Positions 29,715 through 38,536 of a stretch of DNA of 64,000 nucleotides are shown piece after piece. Source of the stretch: Clostridiaceae bacterium (GTDB lineage Bacteria; Bacillota; Clostridia; DSM-8532). The notes beneath the pieces were generated by a model. It saw only the letters and a list, made by a program, of their open reading frames with translations, did not search any database and was not told where the DNA came from. A program made the translations under genes and the position numbers. The stretch's first letter is position 1, and each line of letters starts with the position of its first letter. The DNA lies in the NCBI GenBank assembly GCA_012519655.1, contig JAAYPS010000043.1:1-64000 (forward strand). The letters run 5' to 3'.

Positions 29715-31373
29715 TTAATTTATATCCTTATCTCTTATTTCAACTCTGCGGATTTTTCCACTTATTGTTTTAGGCAATTCATCCACAAATTCGATTACTC
29801 TTGGATATTTATATGGAGCAGTTACATTTTTAACATGTTCCTGCAATGTTTTAATCAGTTCATCCGAAGGTGTATAACCTTTTGTGAGCACAACAGTAGC
29901 TTTTACAATTTGACCGCGGATTTCATCTGGAACTGCTGTAATTGCACACTCTAATACTGCTGGATGCTCTAAAAGCGCACTTTCTACCTCAAATGGACCA
30001 ATTCTATATCCCGAGCTTTTAATAACATCATCGGCACGACCCACAAACCAGAAGTACCCATCTTCATCCTGCCATGCCATATCACCAGTATAGTAAATAT
30101 CATCGTGCCAGACAGAATGGGTTAACTCTTCATCGCGATAATATCCATCGAAAAGTCCCACAGGCCTTTTCCTGTCGGTACGAATGACTATTTGTCCCTC
30201 TTCACCTGGTTCGCAAATATTACCCTCATCGTCATGAAGTTCAACATCATATCCTGCAACTGGCCTTCCCATAGAGCCGGGTTTTGCTTTTATCCACGGC
30301 AACGTTGCAATGGCTACTGTCATTTCGGTTTGACCAAACCCTTCCATTAACCTTAAGCCAGTTGCATCATAGAATTGTTTAAATACTTCAGGATTTAAAG
30401 GCTCTCCAGCTACCACACAGTATTTAAGGCTACTGAAATCAATGGATTTAAGATCTGCCTTTATGAAAAAGCGATATATTGTTGGTGGGGCACAAAATGT
30501 GGTAATTTTATACTTTTCAATCATATGCATAAGTTCAGTCGGCTCAAATCTGTGATTGAAGTCATATACAAAAACAGCACTACCGCATATCCATTGCCCA
30601 TAGATTTTACCCCAGACGGCTTTTGCCCACCCAGTATCGGAAAATGTAAAATGAAGTCCATTATCCTCAACATTTTGCCAGTACTTAGCTGTAATAATGT
30701 GACCTAATGGGTAAGCAAAATTATGCTGTACCATTTTGGGCATACCTGTTGTACCGGATGTAAAATAAATGAGCATCGTATCTTTTGTAGTGACATCTTC
30801 ACTTCCTGTTGGCCTTTCAAAGACGTCGGAAAATGATTCAAACTCATCATGGAAAGTTCGCCACCCTTCGCGTTTGCCGAACAAGCATACCTTGGTTTTA
30901 AGTGTTGGTGAATCAGCATGTGCATCATCCACATGTTGCATGACTTCTTCGTCGTCGGTAGATACTATCATTTTAATGCTTGCAGCATTATTTCGATATT
31001 CAATATCTTTCTTGGTCAATAAGTGAGTTGCAGGTATTCCCACCGCTCCAAGCCGATGTAAAGCTAGTATACAAAACCAAAATTCATATCGTCTTTTTAG
31101 TATCAGCATAACGGGATCGCCCTTTTTAATGCCGAGGGATTTGAAATAATTTGCAGTTTTATTGCTGTAATGCTTGATGTCAGCAAAGGTGAAAGTTCTC
31201 TCCTCACCAAATTCATTGCTCCACACTATTGCCTTTTTCTCGGGATCATTTTTCGCATATTCATCAACAACATCAAAAGCGAAATTAAAGTTTTCGGGTA
31301 CATTTACAGAGTAATTGTTAATAAAATCCTCGTAGGAAGTAAACTCTGTTTTACTAAGAAATTTTTCGACCAT
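29715..31373 (-). CDS. AMP-forming acyl-CoA synthetase (acetyl/medium-chain type)
   Basis: It activates a carboxylic acid to acyl-CoA via an acyl-adenylate. The 552-aa ANL-superfamily protein has the P-loop-like motif [12 protein letters not shown] (about residues 202-213), GEPLNPE, the A5 motif EGFGQTEMT, the hinge [14 protein letters not shown], and the C-terminal catalytic lysine in [10 protein letters not shown]. The [14 protein letters not shown] region is intact. The closest named groups are the ATP-forming acetyl-CoA/medium-chain ligases; the acid is not decidable. AAAGGAGATTAGCAG precedes the ATG. It follows the XRE-cupin gene by 25 bases in one operon. Confidence 0.9.
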   Translation of the reverse strand: MVEKFLSKTEFTSYEDFINNYSVNVPENFNFAFDVVDEYAKNDPEKKAIVWSNEFGEERTFTFADIKHYSNKTANYFKSLGIKKGDPVMLILKRRYEFWFCILALHRLGAVGIPATHLLTKKDIEYRNNAASIKMIVSTDDEEVMQHVDDAHADSPTLKTKVCLFGKREGWRTFHDEFESFSDVFERPTGSEDVTTKDTMLIYFTSGTTGMPKMVQHNFAYPLGHIITAKYWQNVEDNGLHFTFSDTGWAKAVWGKIYGQWICGSAVFVYDFNHRFEPTELMHMIEKYKITTFCAPPTIYRFFIKADLKSIDFSSLKYCVVAGEPLNPEVFKQFYDATGLRLMEGFGQTEMTVAIATLPWIKAKPGSMGRPVAGYDVELHDDEGNICEPGEEGQIVIRTDRKRPVGLFDGYYRDEELTHSVWHDDIYYTGDMAWQDEDGYFWFVGRADDVIKSSGYRIGPFEVESALLEHPAVLECAITAVPDEIRGQIVKATVVLTKGYTPSDELIKTLQEHVKNVTAPYKYPRVIEFVDELPKTISGKIRRVEIRDKDIN

Positions 31374-31398
31374 CTGCTAATCTCCTTTGAGTAAATTA

Positions 31399-31950
31399 TT
31401 ATAGGATAACCGCCAAAAACTCAGCGGTTTGGTTATCAAGTGCCTTCATACCATGGGGTAAGCTAGAATCAAAGTACAAGGAATCGCCTTCTTTAAGAAT
31501 AAACTCCTTGCCGTCAATGACAATCATAAGTGTTCCCTTCACTACATAGTTAAATTCTTGCCCAGGGTGTGAGCTGGTTGAGACTGTAGTGTTATTATTT
31601 GGAGGGACGGTTACCAAAAAAGGTTCTGCTTTTTTATTCACAAAGTTGTATGCAAGGTTTTGGTATTTATATGGAGATCTCCTTTGTACACTTATACCCT
31701 TACCATTCCTTACTAATGCATAACGAGTAAGTTTCGGTGACTTACCGGTAAGAAGCTCGGTTAAGTCTACATCAAAACGATTCGCAAACTCATTTAAGAA
31801 ACCTATTGGTATATCTTGGGTTGCGTTTTCATATGACTCATAAACTTCCTTGTCAACTTTTAAGTTTGAAGCTACTTCTTCAACTGAATATCCTGCAATT
31901 TCACGTAGCTCTCTCATTCGTGCAGCAATCATTTTAATCTGTTCTGACAA
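31399..31950 (-). CDS. XRE-family regulator with C-terminal cupin domain
   Basis: A one-component repressor: N-terminal helix-turn-helix (about residues 8-62: MRELREIAGYSVEEVASNL) and C-terminal cupin_2 ligand-binding barrel (about 105-183: HPGQEFNYVVKGTL, LKEGDSLYFDSSLPHG). It probably controls its own operon with the acyl-CoA synthetase, sensing an acid or CoA-pathway metabolite; that is inference from the gene pair. The track start is ATG 31974, but AGGGGTG lies seven bases before TTG 31950, whose product MSEQIKMIAARM looks like the conserved beginning. Both starts are in frame, so this remains open. Confidence 0.88.
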   Translation of the reverse strand: MSEQIKMIAARMRELREIAGYSVEEVASNLKVDKEVYESYENATQDIPIGFLNEFANRFDVDLTELLTGKSPKLTRYALVRNGKGISVQRRSPYKYQNLAYNFVNKKAEPFLVTVPPNNNTTVSTSSHPGQEFNYVVKGTLMIVIDGKEFILKEGDSLYFDSSLPHGMKALDNQTAEFLAVIL

Positions 31951-32122
31951 ATTTAACACCCCTAATCCATTCATTTAATAACAAGGTTATCACCTCATAA
32001 TTAGTACTTTTAATTATGTAGTCTAGTAATTATACAAAAATTTATACAAAACACCACCATAATATTAAACTAAATTTACAGGTATTACAAGCTAAAATCA
32101 AGTGTTTTTTGCTCTAAATCAG

Positions 32123-32151
32123 TTGAGAAGTTAATGATTTGGTGTTATAAT
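32123..32151 (+). promoter_or_regulatory. Sigma-A promoter of the 6S-like RNA
   Basis: TTGAGA, 17-base spacer, consensus TATAAT. Transcription would begin near 32158. Confidence 0.8.
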
Positions 32152-32157
32152 TGTGAC

Positions 32158-32386
32158 AGAAAGCAGTCAATGTTCCTGAAATGTTCGAATAACCTATTAT
32201 TTTGAACCTACAGTAGACATACGGGAGCTCGGTTGTTTTTATTAGGAATACAGGCCCCAAGATAATTCCGACATCGGCAAAAGTCGCATGCAACGGCGGG
32301 GGACGTGTGAATAATAAAGCAGGGCACCCACCTAGCAGGTTAGCTAGGTGTCAAAATATAGGGAAACGGCATTTTGGGGGCATGAA
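32158..32386 (+). ncRNA. ssrS: Probable 6S RNA
   Basis: A non-coding transcript with its own promoter and a terminator, in a gap of over 500 bases. Its 3' half carries GGGCACCCACCTAG, a CTAGGTG-containing hairpin partner, TCAAAATATAGGGAAACGGC and TTTTGGGGG, which I recognise from Firmicute 6S RNAs. 6S RNA mimics an open promoter and sequesters sigma-A RNA polymerase in stationary phase. The start is set from the promoter; the true mature ends are not visible, and the transcript may extend to the terminator at about 32446. Assignment rests on remembered motif likeness, not on a covariance model. Confidence 0.68.
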
Positions 32387-32411
32387 ATAATTTGCTAATA
32401 TTTAAAATAAT

Positions 32412-32446
32412 AAACCTAAACCAATTAGTGGTTTGGGTTTTTCTTT
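32412..32446 (+). terminator. Terminator of the 6S-like RNA
   Basis: Eleven-pair stem AAACCTAAACC/GGTTTGGGTTT with one T-G pair and a 7-nt loop, running into TTTTTCTTTTTT. Confidence 0.9.
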
Positions 32447-32450
32447 TTTA

Positions 32451-32479
32451 TTCATATTCAACACTGATAACCATATAAT
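32451..32479 (+). promoter_or_regulatory. Sigma-E-like promoter of the spoIVF pair
   Basis: TTCATATT, 13 bases, CATATAAT, close to the mother-cell consensus (KMATATT, then CATACAHT). It lies about 30 bases before the first gene. In Bacillus spoIVF is a sigma-E operon. Confidence 0.6.
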
Positions 32480-32509
32480 TATTTAGAACATGCCTTTTAG
32501 GTGATTATA

Positions 32510-32821
32510 TTGAGTCACGCAATAAAAGCAAGCCCATACTCAAGGAGTACTCCGAACTATTCATCATATACAAGAGTGAAAAAGAGTAATAACAGTAGTT
32601 CAGTCATCGCCAAGAAAATTATCATTCAATCAATTATTTGTATTGTGATTATAATTTGTGTTGTATTTCTTCAAAGCCGCACCGAGGAATTGCCTCAAAA
32701 CATAGTATTGAAAATGAGATTGCTTGTAATAGAAAGACATATTTCAGTAGAGGATATATATACAAAAGTTGTAGATAACTATCAGGAGTGTGTAGCATAT
32801 ATACAGGGCAGTCGTGAATGA
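32510..32821 (+). CDS. Single-pass membrane protein in SpoIVFA position
   Basis: A 103-aa protein with a polar, serine-rich N-terminal 35 residues, one strong transmembrane segment (IIIQSIICIVIIICVVFL, about residues 38-55) and a 48-residue outer tail. In Bacillus, SpoIVFA anchors and inhibits the SpoIVFB protease and ends in a LytM-like domain. Here the same position, overlap and topology are kept, but the LytM domain is missing. I call it a mini-SpoIVFA candidate by context only. TTG 32510 is five bases after AGGTGAT; the track's GTG 32501 lies in that site. It overlaps the protease gene by 8 bases. Confidence 0.7.
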   Translation: MSHAIKASPYSRSTPNYSSYTRVKKSNNSSSVIAKKIIIQSIICIVIIICVVFLQSRTEELPQNIVLKMRLLVIERHISVEDIYTKVVDNYQECVAYIQGSRE

Positions 32822-33602
32822 AAATATACTTTTATACCTAGCAGCAATTTTGTTACACGAGATATTTCACATTATTGCAGCCAGAGTACTTTTTCGTGAA
32901 AAGCTGGGTATTGTATTTTTACCCACAGGTTTTGTAGGCAGATGGAAAAATTTTCAGCCAGAAAAGTGGAAGCAGTGTATAATATTTGCTTTTGGTCCTT
33001 TTGGAAATTTTCTTAGTGCCGCATTTATAGCAGTCATTCCTCTACAGTGGAATGATAAGGTTGAATTGGTGAGAGCTAACCTTATTATCGGTGCATTTAA
33101 TCTAATTCCACTCTATCCTATGGATGGGGGGAGTATATTGCTAGTTTTATTATATAATAGAGTTGGTTCAAACAGAGCATATAAAATAATGAAAAAGATT
33201 AGTGGCACAGTAAAAATCATTTTGCAAATAATGGGACTTTATATTTTGATTTTTCATAATAATTTTAGCATGGTCGCATGTATAATCCTTCTACCAGGAA
33301 TTGCATCAATAAAAAAGGCGGTGGAAAGTTTGAACTTAAACTCATTAATAAGACGTAAGCAAAGATTCTTAAAAAGAAAATTCTACGAAATGAGAAGCAT
33401 ATTAATATATAAAAATGTAAGCCTTGGTGATGCTCTGCTCCTTTTAGATTATGACAGATATCATATTATACATATTGCGGATGATAACCTAAATATACTG
33501 TGTCAAGTATCGGAGCAACAGGTGATAAATGCTATGTTAGAGCATAATGTTGGTACAACTCTGGACGAGGTATTTATTAAAAATCAAAAAGAGAGTGTTT
33601 AA
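32814..33602 (+). CDS. spoIVFB: Site-2 (M50) intramembrane metalloprotease, SpoIVFB-like
   Basis: SpoIVFB cleaves pro-sigma-K in the mother cell. This 262-aa protein has the zinc motif HEIFH (about residues 14-18) in the first membrane segment, the second metal motif NLIPLYPMDGG (about 96-106), four to six membrane segments, and a C-terminal CBS-like domain (about 195-250: VSLGDALLLLDYDRYHIIHI). That is the family architecture, in which the CBS domain senses ATP. The GTG start overlaps the preceding gene by 8 bases, implying translational coupling. The pro-sigma-K substrate gene is not in this window. Confidence 0.9.
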   Translation: MNENILLYLAAILLHEIFHIIAARVLFREKLGIVFLPTGFVGRWKNFQPEKWKQCIIFAFGPFGNFLSAAFIAVIPLQWNDKVELVRANLIIGAFNLIPLYPMDGGSILLVLLYNRVGSNRAYKIMKKISGTVKIILQIMGLYILIFHNNFSMVACIILLPGIASIKKAVESLNLNSLIRRKQRFLKRKFYEMRSILIYKNVSLGDALLLLDYDRYHIIHIADDNLNILCQVSEQQVINAMLEHNVGTTLDEVFIKNQKESV

Positions 33603-33631
33603 ATAGCTCCACTCCCTAAAAAGTGCTGAGT

Positions 33632-34495
33632 TTATAGTTTCCCAATATTTTGCATGATTGTCTGTGTTGCATCTACACGATTCATTGTATTGATATGAAC
33701 TCCATCAACACCATTATCCAATAAATCCTTTAGCTGTTCTGAGGCATATTCAATGCCTGCCTTTTGCATATCATCGGTACCACCATATTTATCAAGTAGA
33801 AGAACTAACTTAGCGGGCATGGAAGCACCGCACATTGAAGCTATTCTTTTAATTTGGTCAGCCTTGAAAACCGGCATAATACTTGGTAACACTGGGCAGG
33901 TTATATTGTATGTTATTAGCTTGTCTAAAAAGTCGTAAAAAATCCTGTTATCAAAAAATAGTTGTGTTATAAGAAAATCAACGCCTTGGTCAACTTTTAA
34001 CTTTAAGTAATGTAAGTCGTGCTTAATTCTGGTTGAATCTACATGACCTTCGGGATAACATGCAGCGCCTATACAGAAATTTTCCTTACTTCTTATATGT
34101 TTTATCAGTTCTGATGCATGTGCAAATACATTTTTTGAAAAATCAAAATCGGGATTATCTGCGGGAGGATCGCCCCGTAGTGCTAAAAGATTATCAATAT
34201 TCTCATCTTTCATTTCCTTAATCAGAGCATTTATTTCCTCAATAGAGTGCCCTACACAAGTAAAATGAGCAAGACTTTCAATCCCATATTCTCCTTTTAT
34301 TTTCGAAGCAATTTCCACCGTTCTTCCTTTTTTTGAGCCGCCAGCCCCGTATGTCACACTGATAAAATCAGGTTTCATTGAAGCAAAATCCCCAAGTTTA
34401 TCAAAAATAGTTTCAATTGGAGTTGTAAGCTTTGGAGGAAAAATTTCAAAGGAGACTGTTTGCTTATTATTTTTAAACATATCACTAATTTTCAT
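33632..34495 (-). CDS. metF: 5,10-methylenetetrahydrofolate reductase
   Basis: It reduces methylene-THF to methyl-THF, for methionine synthesis and, in acetogens, the Wood-Ljungdahl pathway. The 287-aa TIM-barrel flavoprotein has FEIFPPK near the N-terminus (catalytic Glu in the family), ISVTYGAGGS, the ALRGDPP loop (about residues 103-109), YPEGH and QLFFDN. AAAGGATAATCAAT precedes the ATG. It stands alone, without metE/H or metV partner genes, and has its own promoter; I saw no S-box riboswitch in its short leader. Confidence 0.94.
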   Translation of the reverse strand: MKISDMFKNNKQTVSFEIFPPKLTTPIETIFDKLGDFASMKPDFISVTYGAGGSKKGRTVEIASKIKGEYGIESLAHFTCVGHSIEEINALIKEMKDENIDNLLALRGDPPADNPDFDFSKNVFAHASELIKHIRSKENFCIGAACYPEGHVDSTRIKHDLHYLKLKVDQGVDFLITQLFFDNRIFYDFLDKLITYNITCPVLPSIMPVFKADQIKRIASMCGASMPAKLVLLLDKYGGTDDMQKAGIEYASEQLKDLLDNGVDGVHINTMNRVDATQTIMQNIGKL

Positions 34496-34577
34496 ATTGA
34501 TTATCCTTTACACTCTATATTCATAATCTAATTAATTACTTTAAAAGTCTTTGCTAAACTGAAAATACAATGGTTTT

Positions 34578-34606
34578 ATAGTAATACAAATAATTAATAA
34601 GGTCAA
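34578..34606 (-). promoter_or_regulatory. Promoter of metF
   Basis: On the minus strand TTGACC, 17-base spacer, TACTAT. A TATAAT on the plus strand at 34633-34638 probably belongs to an adjacent divergent promoter for the next gene, with a poor -35. Confidence 0.6.
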
Positions 34607-34761
34607 GTTGTGTATTTATAGGCTTTTTGCGCTATAATCAAGAGAGTATATATGACACAAAACGAAAGATTTACAAATTGTTTAAAGACCTACGTGTCAG
34701 TTTATTGCAAAAGACATAATAACTATGATAGAATTCAATAAGGATTGACAGGAGGTTTAAC

Positions 34762-35262
34762 ATGGATATATTTATAGAAAAAATTGTTCAAAAACGAAAA
34801 GATATGAAGGACTACTTGATAATTGTTGGAATAGCATTAGCAGCGCTGATTTTAATGTTGCTTGTTTTAAACTATATACCCGGAATGACTTTCATTTTTA
34901 TTATAGTTATTGGTTATGTAGGATATCTGCTTATTACGAGTAGAAACATTGAATATGAATACGCCGTAACAAATGGTGATTTGGATATTGATAAAATTAT
35001 TGCCCAGCGCAAACGTAAGAGAATATTTAGTGCAAATTGTAAAGAGTTTGAAATAGTTGCAAAGTTAAAGAGCTCTCATTATTCTAACCATTATAAAAGT
35101 TACAAGAATCAGTTGAATTGCGCTAGCTCCCTGGACAATGAAAATGTTTATTTCGCTGTATTGAACTATAACAAGGAGCAAACTGTACTATACTTTGAAC
35201 CTAGTGAAAGGATGTTAAACAATTTTAAAACATTCATACCTCGAAAAGTATTTAATGATTAA
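34762..35262 (+). CDS. Small membrane protein of unknown function (DUF6106-like)
   Basis: The 166-aa protein has two hydrophobic segments (about residues 18-36 and 41-58) separated by a short turn, and a soluble C-terminal part of about 105 residues with EYEYAVTNGDLDIDKIIAQRKRKRI. This layout, including the ITSRNIEYEYAVTNGDLDIDKI stretch (quoted in part), recalls a widespread clostridial family of unknown role that I remember as DUF6106; the label is from memory. AGGAGG precedes ATG 34762. A terminator follows, so it is a single-gene unit. Confidence 0.75.
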   Translation: MDIFIEKIVQKRKDMKDYLIIVGIALAALILMLLVLNYIPGMTFIFIIVIGYVGYLLITSRNIEYEYAVTNGDLDIDKIIAQRKRKRIFSANCKEFEIVAKLKSSHYSNHYKSYKNQLNCASSLDNENVYFAVLNYNKEQTVLYFEPSERMLNNFKTFIPRKVFND

Positions 35263-35315
35263 TATAATTGACCACCATTAGGGATTAATTGAATTGAAAG
35301 TAAAACTTATGAGTG

Positions 35316-35341
35316 AAAAAGGCGCTTTGCGTCTTTTTTTG
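35316..35341 (+). terminator. Terminator after the small membrane protein
   Basis: Stem AAAAAGGCGC/GCGTCTTTTT with one G-T pair, TTT loop and a seven-T tract. It lies inside the 5' part of the track's 647-aa ORF and is evidence against that long start. Confidence 0.8.
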
Positions 35342-35486
35342 TTGCATAATATTATTTTTCTTGATTTTTCTAAGGACTTTTGTCGAAATAAAAGGTATAA
35401 TAATATACAAGTTTATTACAATTCAACTTATGTATTTAGTGTTGACAGCATATCTATGGAATATAGCTTGTCTCCAGGGGGAAAAA

Positions 35487-37256
35487 ATGAAAAAGGATAT
35501 AATAATATTTTTAGTAATATTAATATTGGTAACGGGGTGTGCTGTAGGTACGGCGCTGATTTACAATCGCTATTTTAAGGCAAATGAGGCTGTTGTAAAT
35601 TGTTATGATGGCACAGACACAATACTTGTTATTGAAGGACAAGAGGTTTTAAGTAAAAATCCACCTCGGATTGTTGAAGGACAAATTCTTCTACCATTTG
35701 ATACAGTCAAAGCTCATTTTGATCCTTATATTTGGTGGGATGAAACTCTAAATAAGGTTACAGTTACCACTTATGATAAAGTGATAAAGATGGAAACAGA
35801 TAAACTGGATGCCTTTATTAATGAAGAACCTCTGGAATTAAAATTTCCAGCCACTGAGATTGATGGTGTGCTGTATCTTCCCATTGAATTTTTATCATCA
35901 TATTATAAAATCAACATTAGGTATGCAAACAATTCAAATGTTGTTATTGTTGACCGTGAAGACGTAATTCATAGAATTGGATATCCTGTGAGTACTGGGG
36001 CCATTGTAAGAAAGGGCAGGAGTATAAGGTATCCCATTATAAAGATATTTGAAAACTACGCTCTCCATACTGAAGAATCGAAAATGTTCATTTTTGAAGA
36101 GTACGACAAATGGTATAAGGTAAGAACAGATGAAGGCTACCTGGGTTACATTAAAAAAGAAGATGTTGTAATAAAATCAATTGAGATAGGAATAATCCCT
36201 GATAAAGTTAAAAATAAACCAGAATTACCAGAGGGCAAAATTAATTTGGTTTGGGACCAGATGTATAGTCCTACAAAATCATACCTTGAAAGAGTAAACG
36301 AGGATGGCATTGACGTTATGTCACCTACATGGTTTCAAGTTGCAAACAGTAAAGGCGATTTGATTAACCGAGTAGATCCCCAATATGTACAATGGGCACA
36401 TGAGAATGGTTACCAAGTGTGGGCACTTGTGGCTAATGACTTTGGAAATATAGATGATACAAGTGAAATATTGAATAATGGATTAAAAAGAGAATATATC
36501 ATTAAGCAGTTACTTGCTTTTGCGTCGCTATATGAGCTCGACGGAATAAACTTAGATTTTGAAAATATTTATAAACATGATAAGGACGCTTACACTCAGT
36601 TCGTTAGGGAGATAACGCCTTTACTAAGAGAACAAGGTCTTATTGTATCTGTAGACGTTACTATTCCTGATGGTAGTGATACATGGTCAAAATGCTACGA
36701 CAGAAAAGCTCTTGCTGAAACTGTGGATTATGTATGCCTCATGACTTATGATCAAACATGGGCTGGGAGTAGAGTTGCTGGCTCCACTGCACAAATTGTA
36801 TGGGTTGAAGAAAATTTGAAAAAGACATTAAAAGAAGTTCCTGCTGAAAAACTTTTATTGGGAATTCCACTGTATACACGCCTTTGGGAGGAAACTACTG
36901 ACGAGAACAGCGGAAAGGTAACAGCTAAAACAGGTAAAGCTTTGACCATTCAAGCAGCAGAGCGCTTAATAGAAGAAAACAACGCTATACCTGTATGGGA
37001 CGAGGAGAGTGGTCAATACAAAGTCACTTATGAAAAAGAAAATGTAACATATAAAATGTGGCTTGAAAACCATCATTCTGTAAATTTGAAATCGTCTTTA
37101 GTTCATAAATACAATCTTGCAGGAACCTCTTCATGGAGTCATAATTTCGCAAATGAAGAGGTTTGGACAGTTCTTGCCCAAAATTTGAAAAATACCACCC
37201 ATTATAATGAGTGGCACAGTCAATATGCGCTAAACCAAGCAGATAACCAGGAGTGA
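35487..37256 (+). CDS. Membrane-anchored GH18-family glycosidase with copper-amine-oxidase-like and SH3 domains
   Basis: A surface or spore-associated cell-wall hydrolase candidate. From ATG 35487 (after CCAGGGGG) it is 589 aa. Residues 4-16 are hydrophobic and end in LVTGC, a possible lipobox, so it may be a lipoprotein; a plain transmembrane anchor is the alternative. A copper-amine-oxidase N-terminal-like repeat follows (about 50-155), then a bacterial SH3 domain (about 175-230), then a GH18 barrel (about 250-570) with the catalytic motif DGINLDFE, complete with the acid glutamate. Relatives include the clostridial/Bacillus YaaH/YdhD-type spore and wall GH18 proteins. The track start 35313 adds 58 residues over a terminator and is rejected. 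Confidence 0.88.
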   Translation: MKKDIIIFLVILILVTGCAVGTALIYNRYFKANEAVVNCYDGTDTILVIEGQEVLSKNPPRIVEGQILLPFDTVKAHFDPYIWWDETLNKVTVTTYDKVIKMETDKLDAFINEEPLELKFPATEIDGVLYLPIEFLSSYYKINIRYANNSNVVIVDREDVIHRIGYPVSTGAIVRKGRSIRYPIIKIFENYALHTEESKMFIFEEYDKWYKVRTDEGYLGYIKKEDVVIKSIEIGIIPDKVKNKPELPEGKINLVWDQMYSPTKSYLERVNEDGIDVMSPTWFQVANSKGDLINRVDPQYVQWAHENGYQVWALVANDFGNIDDTSEILNNGLKREYIIKQLLAFASLYELDGINLDFENIYKHDKDAYTQFVREITPLLREQGLIVSVDVTIPDGSDTWSKCYDRKALAETVDYVCLMTYDQTWAGSRVAGSTAQIVWVEENLKKTLKEVPAEKLLLGIPLYTRLWEETTDENSGKVTAKTGKALTIQAAERLIEENNAIPVWDEESGQYKVTYEKENVTYKMWLENHHSVNLKSSLVHKYNLAGTSSWSHNFANEEVWTVLAQNLKNTTHYNEWHSQYALNQADNQE

Positions 37257-37295
37257 AATACCCACCACATAAGAGACGGAAAAATATCAGCTGAT

Positions 37296-37853
37296 CTATT
37301 TAATAAATGTAACTTTTGAATGATCCCTCTCATGGGGTTCTTTTTCCATAGCAGCATACCCGACAGCTACAGCGAGACCATATTCATGACCTTCGGGAAA
37401 TTGTAATTTGTTTTTCCAGTTTTCTGCAATTTCACCTTCAAAAACAACTCTGGGTAAACCAAGAATTACACTATCTAGTCCCATGGATTTGGCAGCTACA
37501 GCAATGTTTTGTGCGGCAATACCCACGTCTATCTGATACATTCCCTCAGGCTTTGCAGAAATGACAATAACACAAGGGGCATCATAGAAAACTTTGTTAT
37601 TTCTTGACTCTAGACGTTGTATTATATTCTCGTCGCCTATATTCTTAAAATATGCTACCACGCCTTGTCCCAATTCATTAACAATAGATTGATTTTGCAC
37701 AACAATAAAATGCCATGGCTGAAGATTCATAGCGCTTGGAGATGCCAATGCCGCCTCCACAAGAGCGTTTATCTGCTCCTTATTTAATTGTTTTTTTTGA
37801 TATGCACGAATACTTCTCCTTGCTTTAATGGTTTCAAGAACTTTGTTATCCAC
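37296..37853 (-). CDS. Nitroreductase-family flavoprotein
   Basis: A 185-aa FMN-binding oxidoreductase with RRSIRAYQ near the N-terminus (the FMN-phosphate motif), ASPSAMNLQPWHFIVV (about residues 38-53) and GLPRVVFEGE before a C-terminal GYAAMEKEPHERD. It uses NAD(P)H to reduce quinones, nitro compounds or related acceptors; the physiological substrate is unknown. The start is GTG 37853, with GGGAGG seven bases upstream. It is convergent with the GH18 gene (39-base gap) and has no operon partner. Confidence 0.9.
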   Translation of the reverse strand: MDNKVLETIKARRSIRAYQKKQLNKEQINALVEAALASPSAMNLQPWHFIVVQNQSIVNELGQGVVAYFKNIGDENIIQRLESRNNKVFYDAPCVIVISAKPEGMYQIDVGIAAQNIAVAAKSMGLDSVILGLPRVVFEGEIAENWKNKLQFPEGHEYGLAVAVGYAAMEKEPHERDHSKVTFIK

Positions 37854-38038
37854 CGTAATCCTCCCTTATAAAAATATTACTTAATAGTATGCTCTTTAGA
37901 TATGAATTACATTTATCCCAATAAATACACTAACTATGATTGTAACACAATTTGCCTTAAGGGCAAACAGGAGGCAATTTTTATCGTCGAAATCAAATTG
38001 ACTTACCCGAGCATGCAAATATATTCTGTCTGAGATTA

Positions 38039-38059
38039 TTTGTGCCAATAATGACGAAA
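38039..38059 (+). repeat. Direct repeat copy 1 flanking the accessory patch
   Basis: TTTGTGCCAATAATGACGAAA. It matches the copy at 40719-40739 at 19 of 21 positions, in the same orientation. The rest of 37854-38182 is AT-rich with no other gene and holds the promoter listed next. Confidence 0.5.
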
Positions 38060-38133
38060 AATATGACTTTAGGTATAAGAAGTAGAAATAATGAAATAAT
38101 TAACGAGAAGTCATAAATTTGTAACAATAAGCA

Positions 38134-38162
38134 TTGTAGATGAGCATAAAATGTTATATAAT
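38134..38162 (+). promoter_or_regulatory. Sigma-A promoter of the HTH-ImmA-PIN operon
   Basis: TTGTAG, 17-base spacer, consensus TATAAT, 20 bases before the HTH start. Confidence 0.7.
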
Positions 38163-38182
38163 GATTACAAGGAGGGTTTTAT

Positions 38183-38536
38183 ATGAGCTATGCTTTGGGC
38201 AGTAGAATTAAAGAATTGCGTACAAATCGTAAAATTAGTCAAGAACAAATGGCGGATGTTTTGGGGACATCAAGGCAAAGATACTCACGTATAGAAAATG
38301 GTCAAATAGACATTTCTTTCGTTATGATTAAAAGAATAGCTGAATATCTTGGTGTTCCAACATCAGAGATAACCTGTGCAGAAGAGGAAAAAAAGAAACT
38401 TACTACTTATTTCAGAGAGAAGTCCAGTAATAAAAATGTTATGGACTCTGTCGCCAAAATAGAAGAAATGTTAGAAGTTTTTAATGCTCATGAAAAATTG
38501 TATTATCAGATGAGGGTTCGTAATGATGGTAATTGA
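38183..38536 (+). CDS. XRE-family HTH regulator paired with ImmA
   Basis: The 117-aa protein has a classic Cro/C1 helix-turn-helix at residues 5-60 (RIKELRTNRKISQEQMADVL, SRQRYSRIENGQ), then a charged helical tail of about 55 residues that could dimerise or contact the peptidase. It is the first gene of a three-gene overlapping set. In ImmR/ImmA-type modules the regulator represses its own operon until the ImmA peptidase inactivates it; that role is inferred from the pairing. ACAAGGAGG precedes the ATG. The gene overlaps the next by 14 bases. Confidence 0.88.
   Translation: MSYALGSRIKELRTNRKISQEQMADVLGTSRQRYSRIENGQIDISFVMIKRIAEYLGVPTSEITCAEEEKKKLTTYFREKSSNKNVMDSVAKIEEMLEVFNAHEKLYYQMRVRNDGN

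Noticed and set aside
35313-35486. 58-residue N-terminal extension of the GH18 protein
   Set aside because: The early start sits on a clear terminator hairpin with a T tract; ATG 35487 has a strong ribosome binding site and begins a good membrane or lipobox signal.
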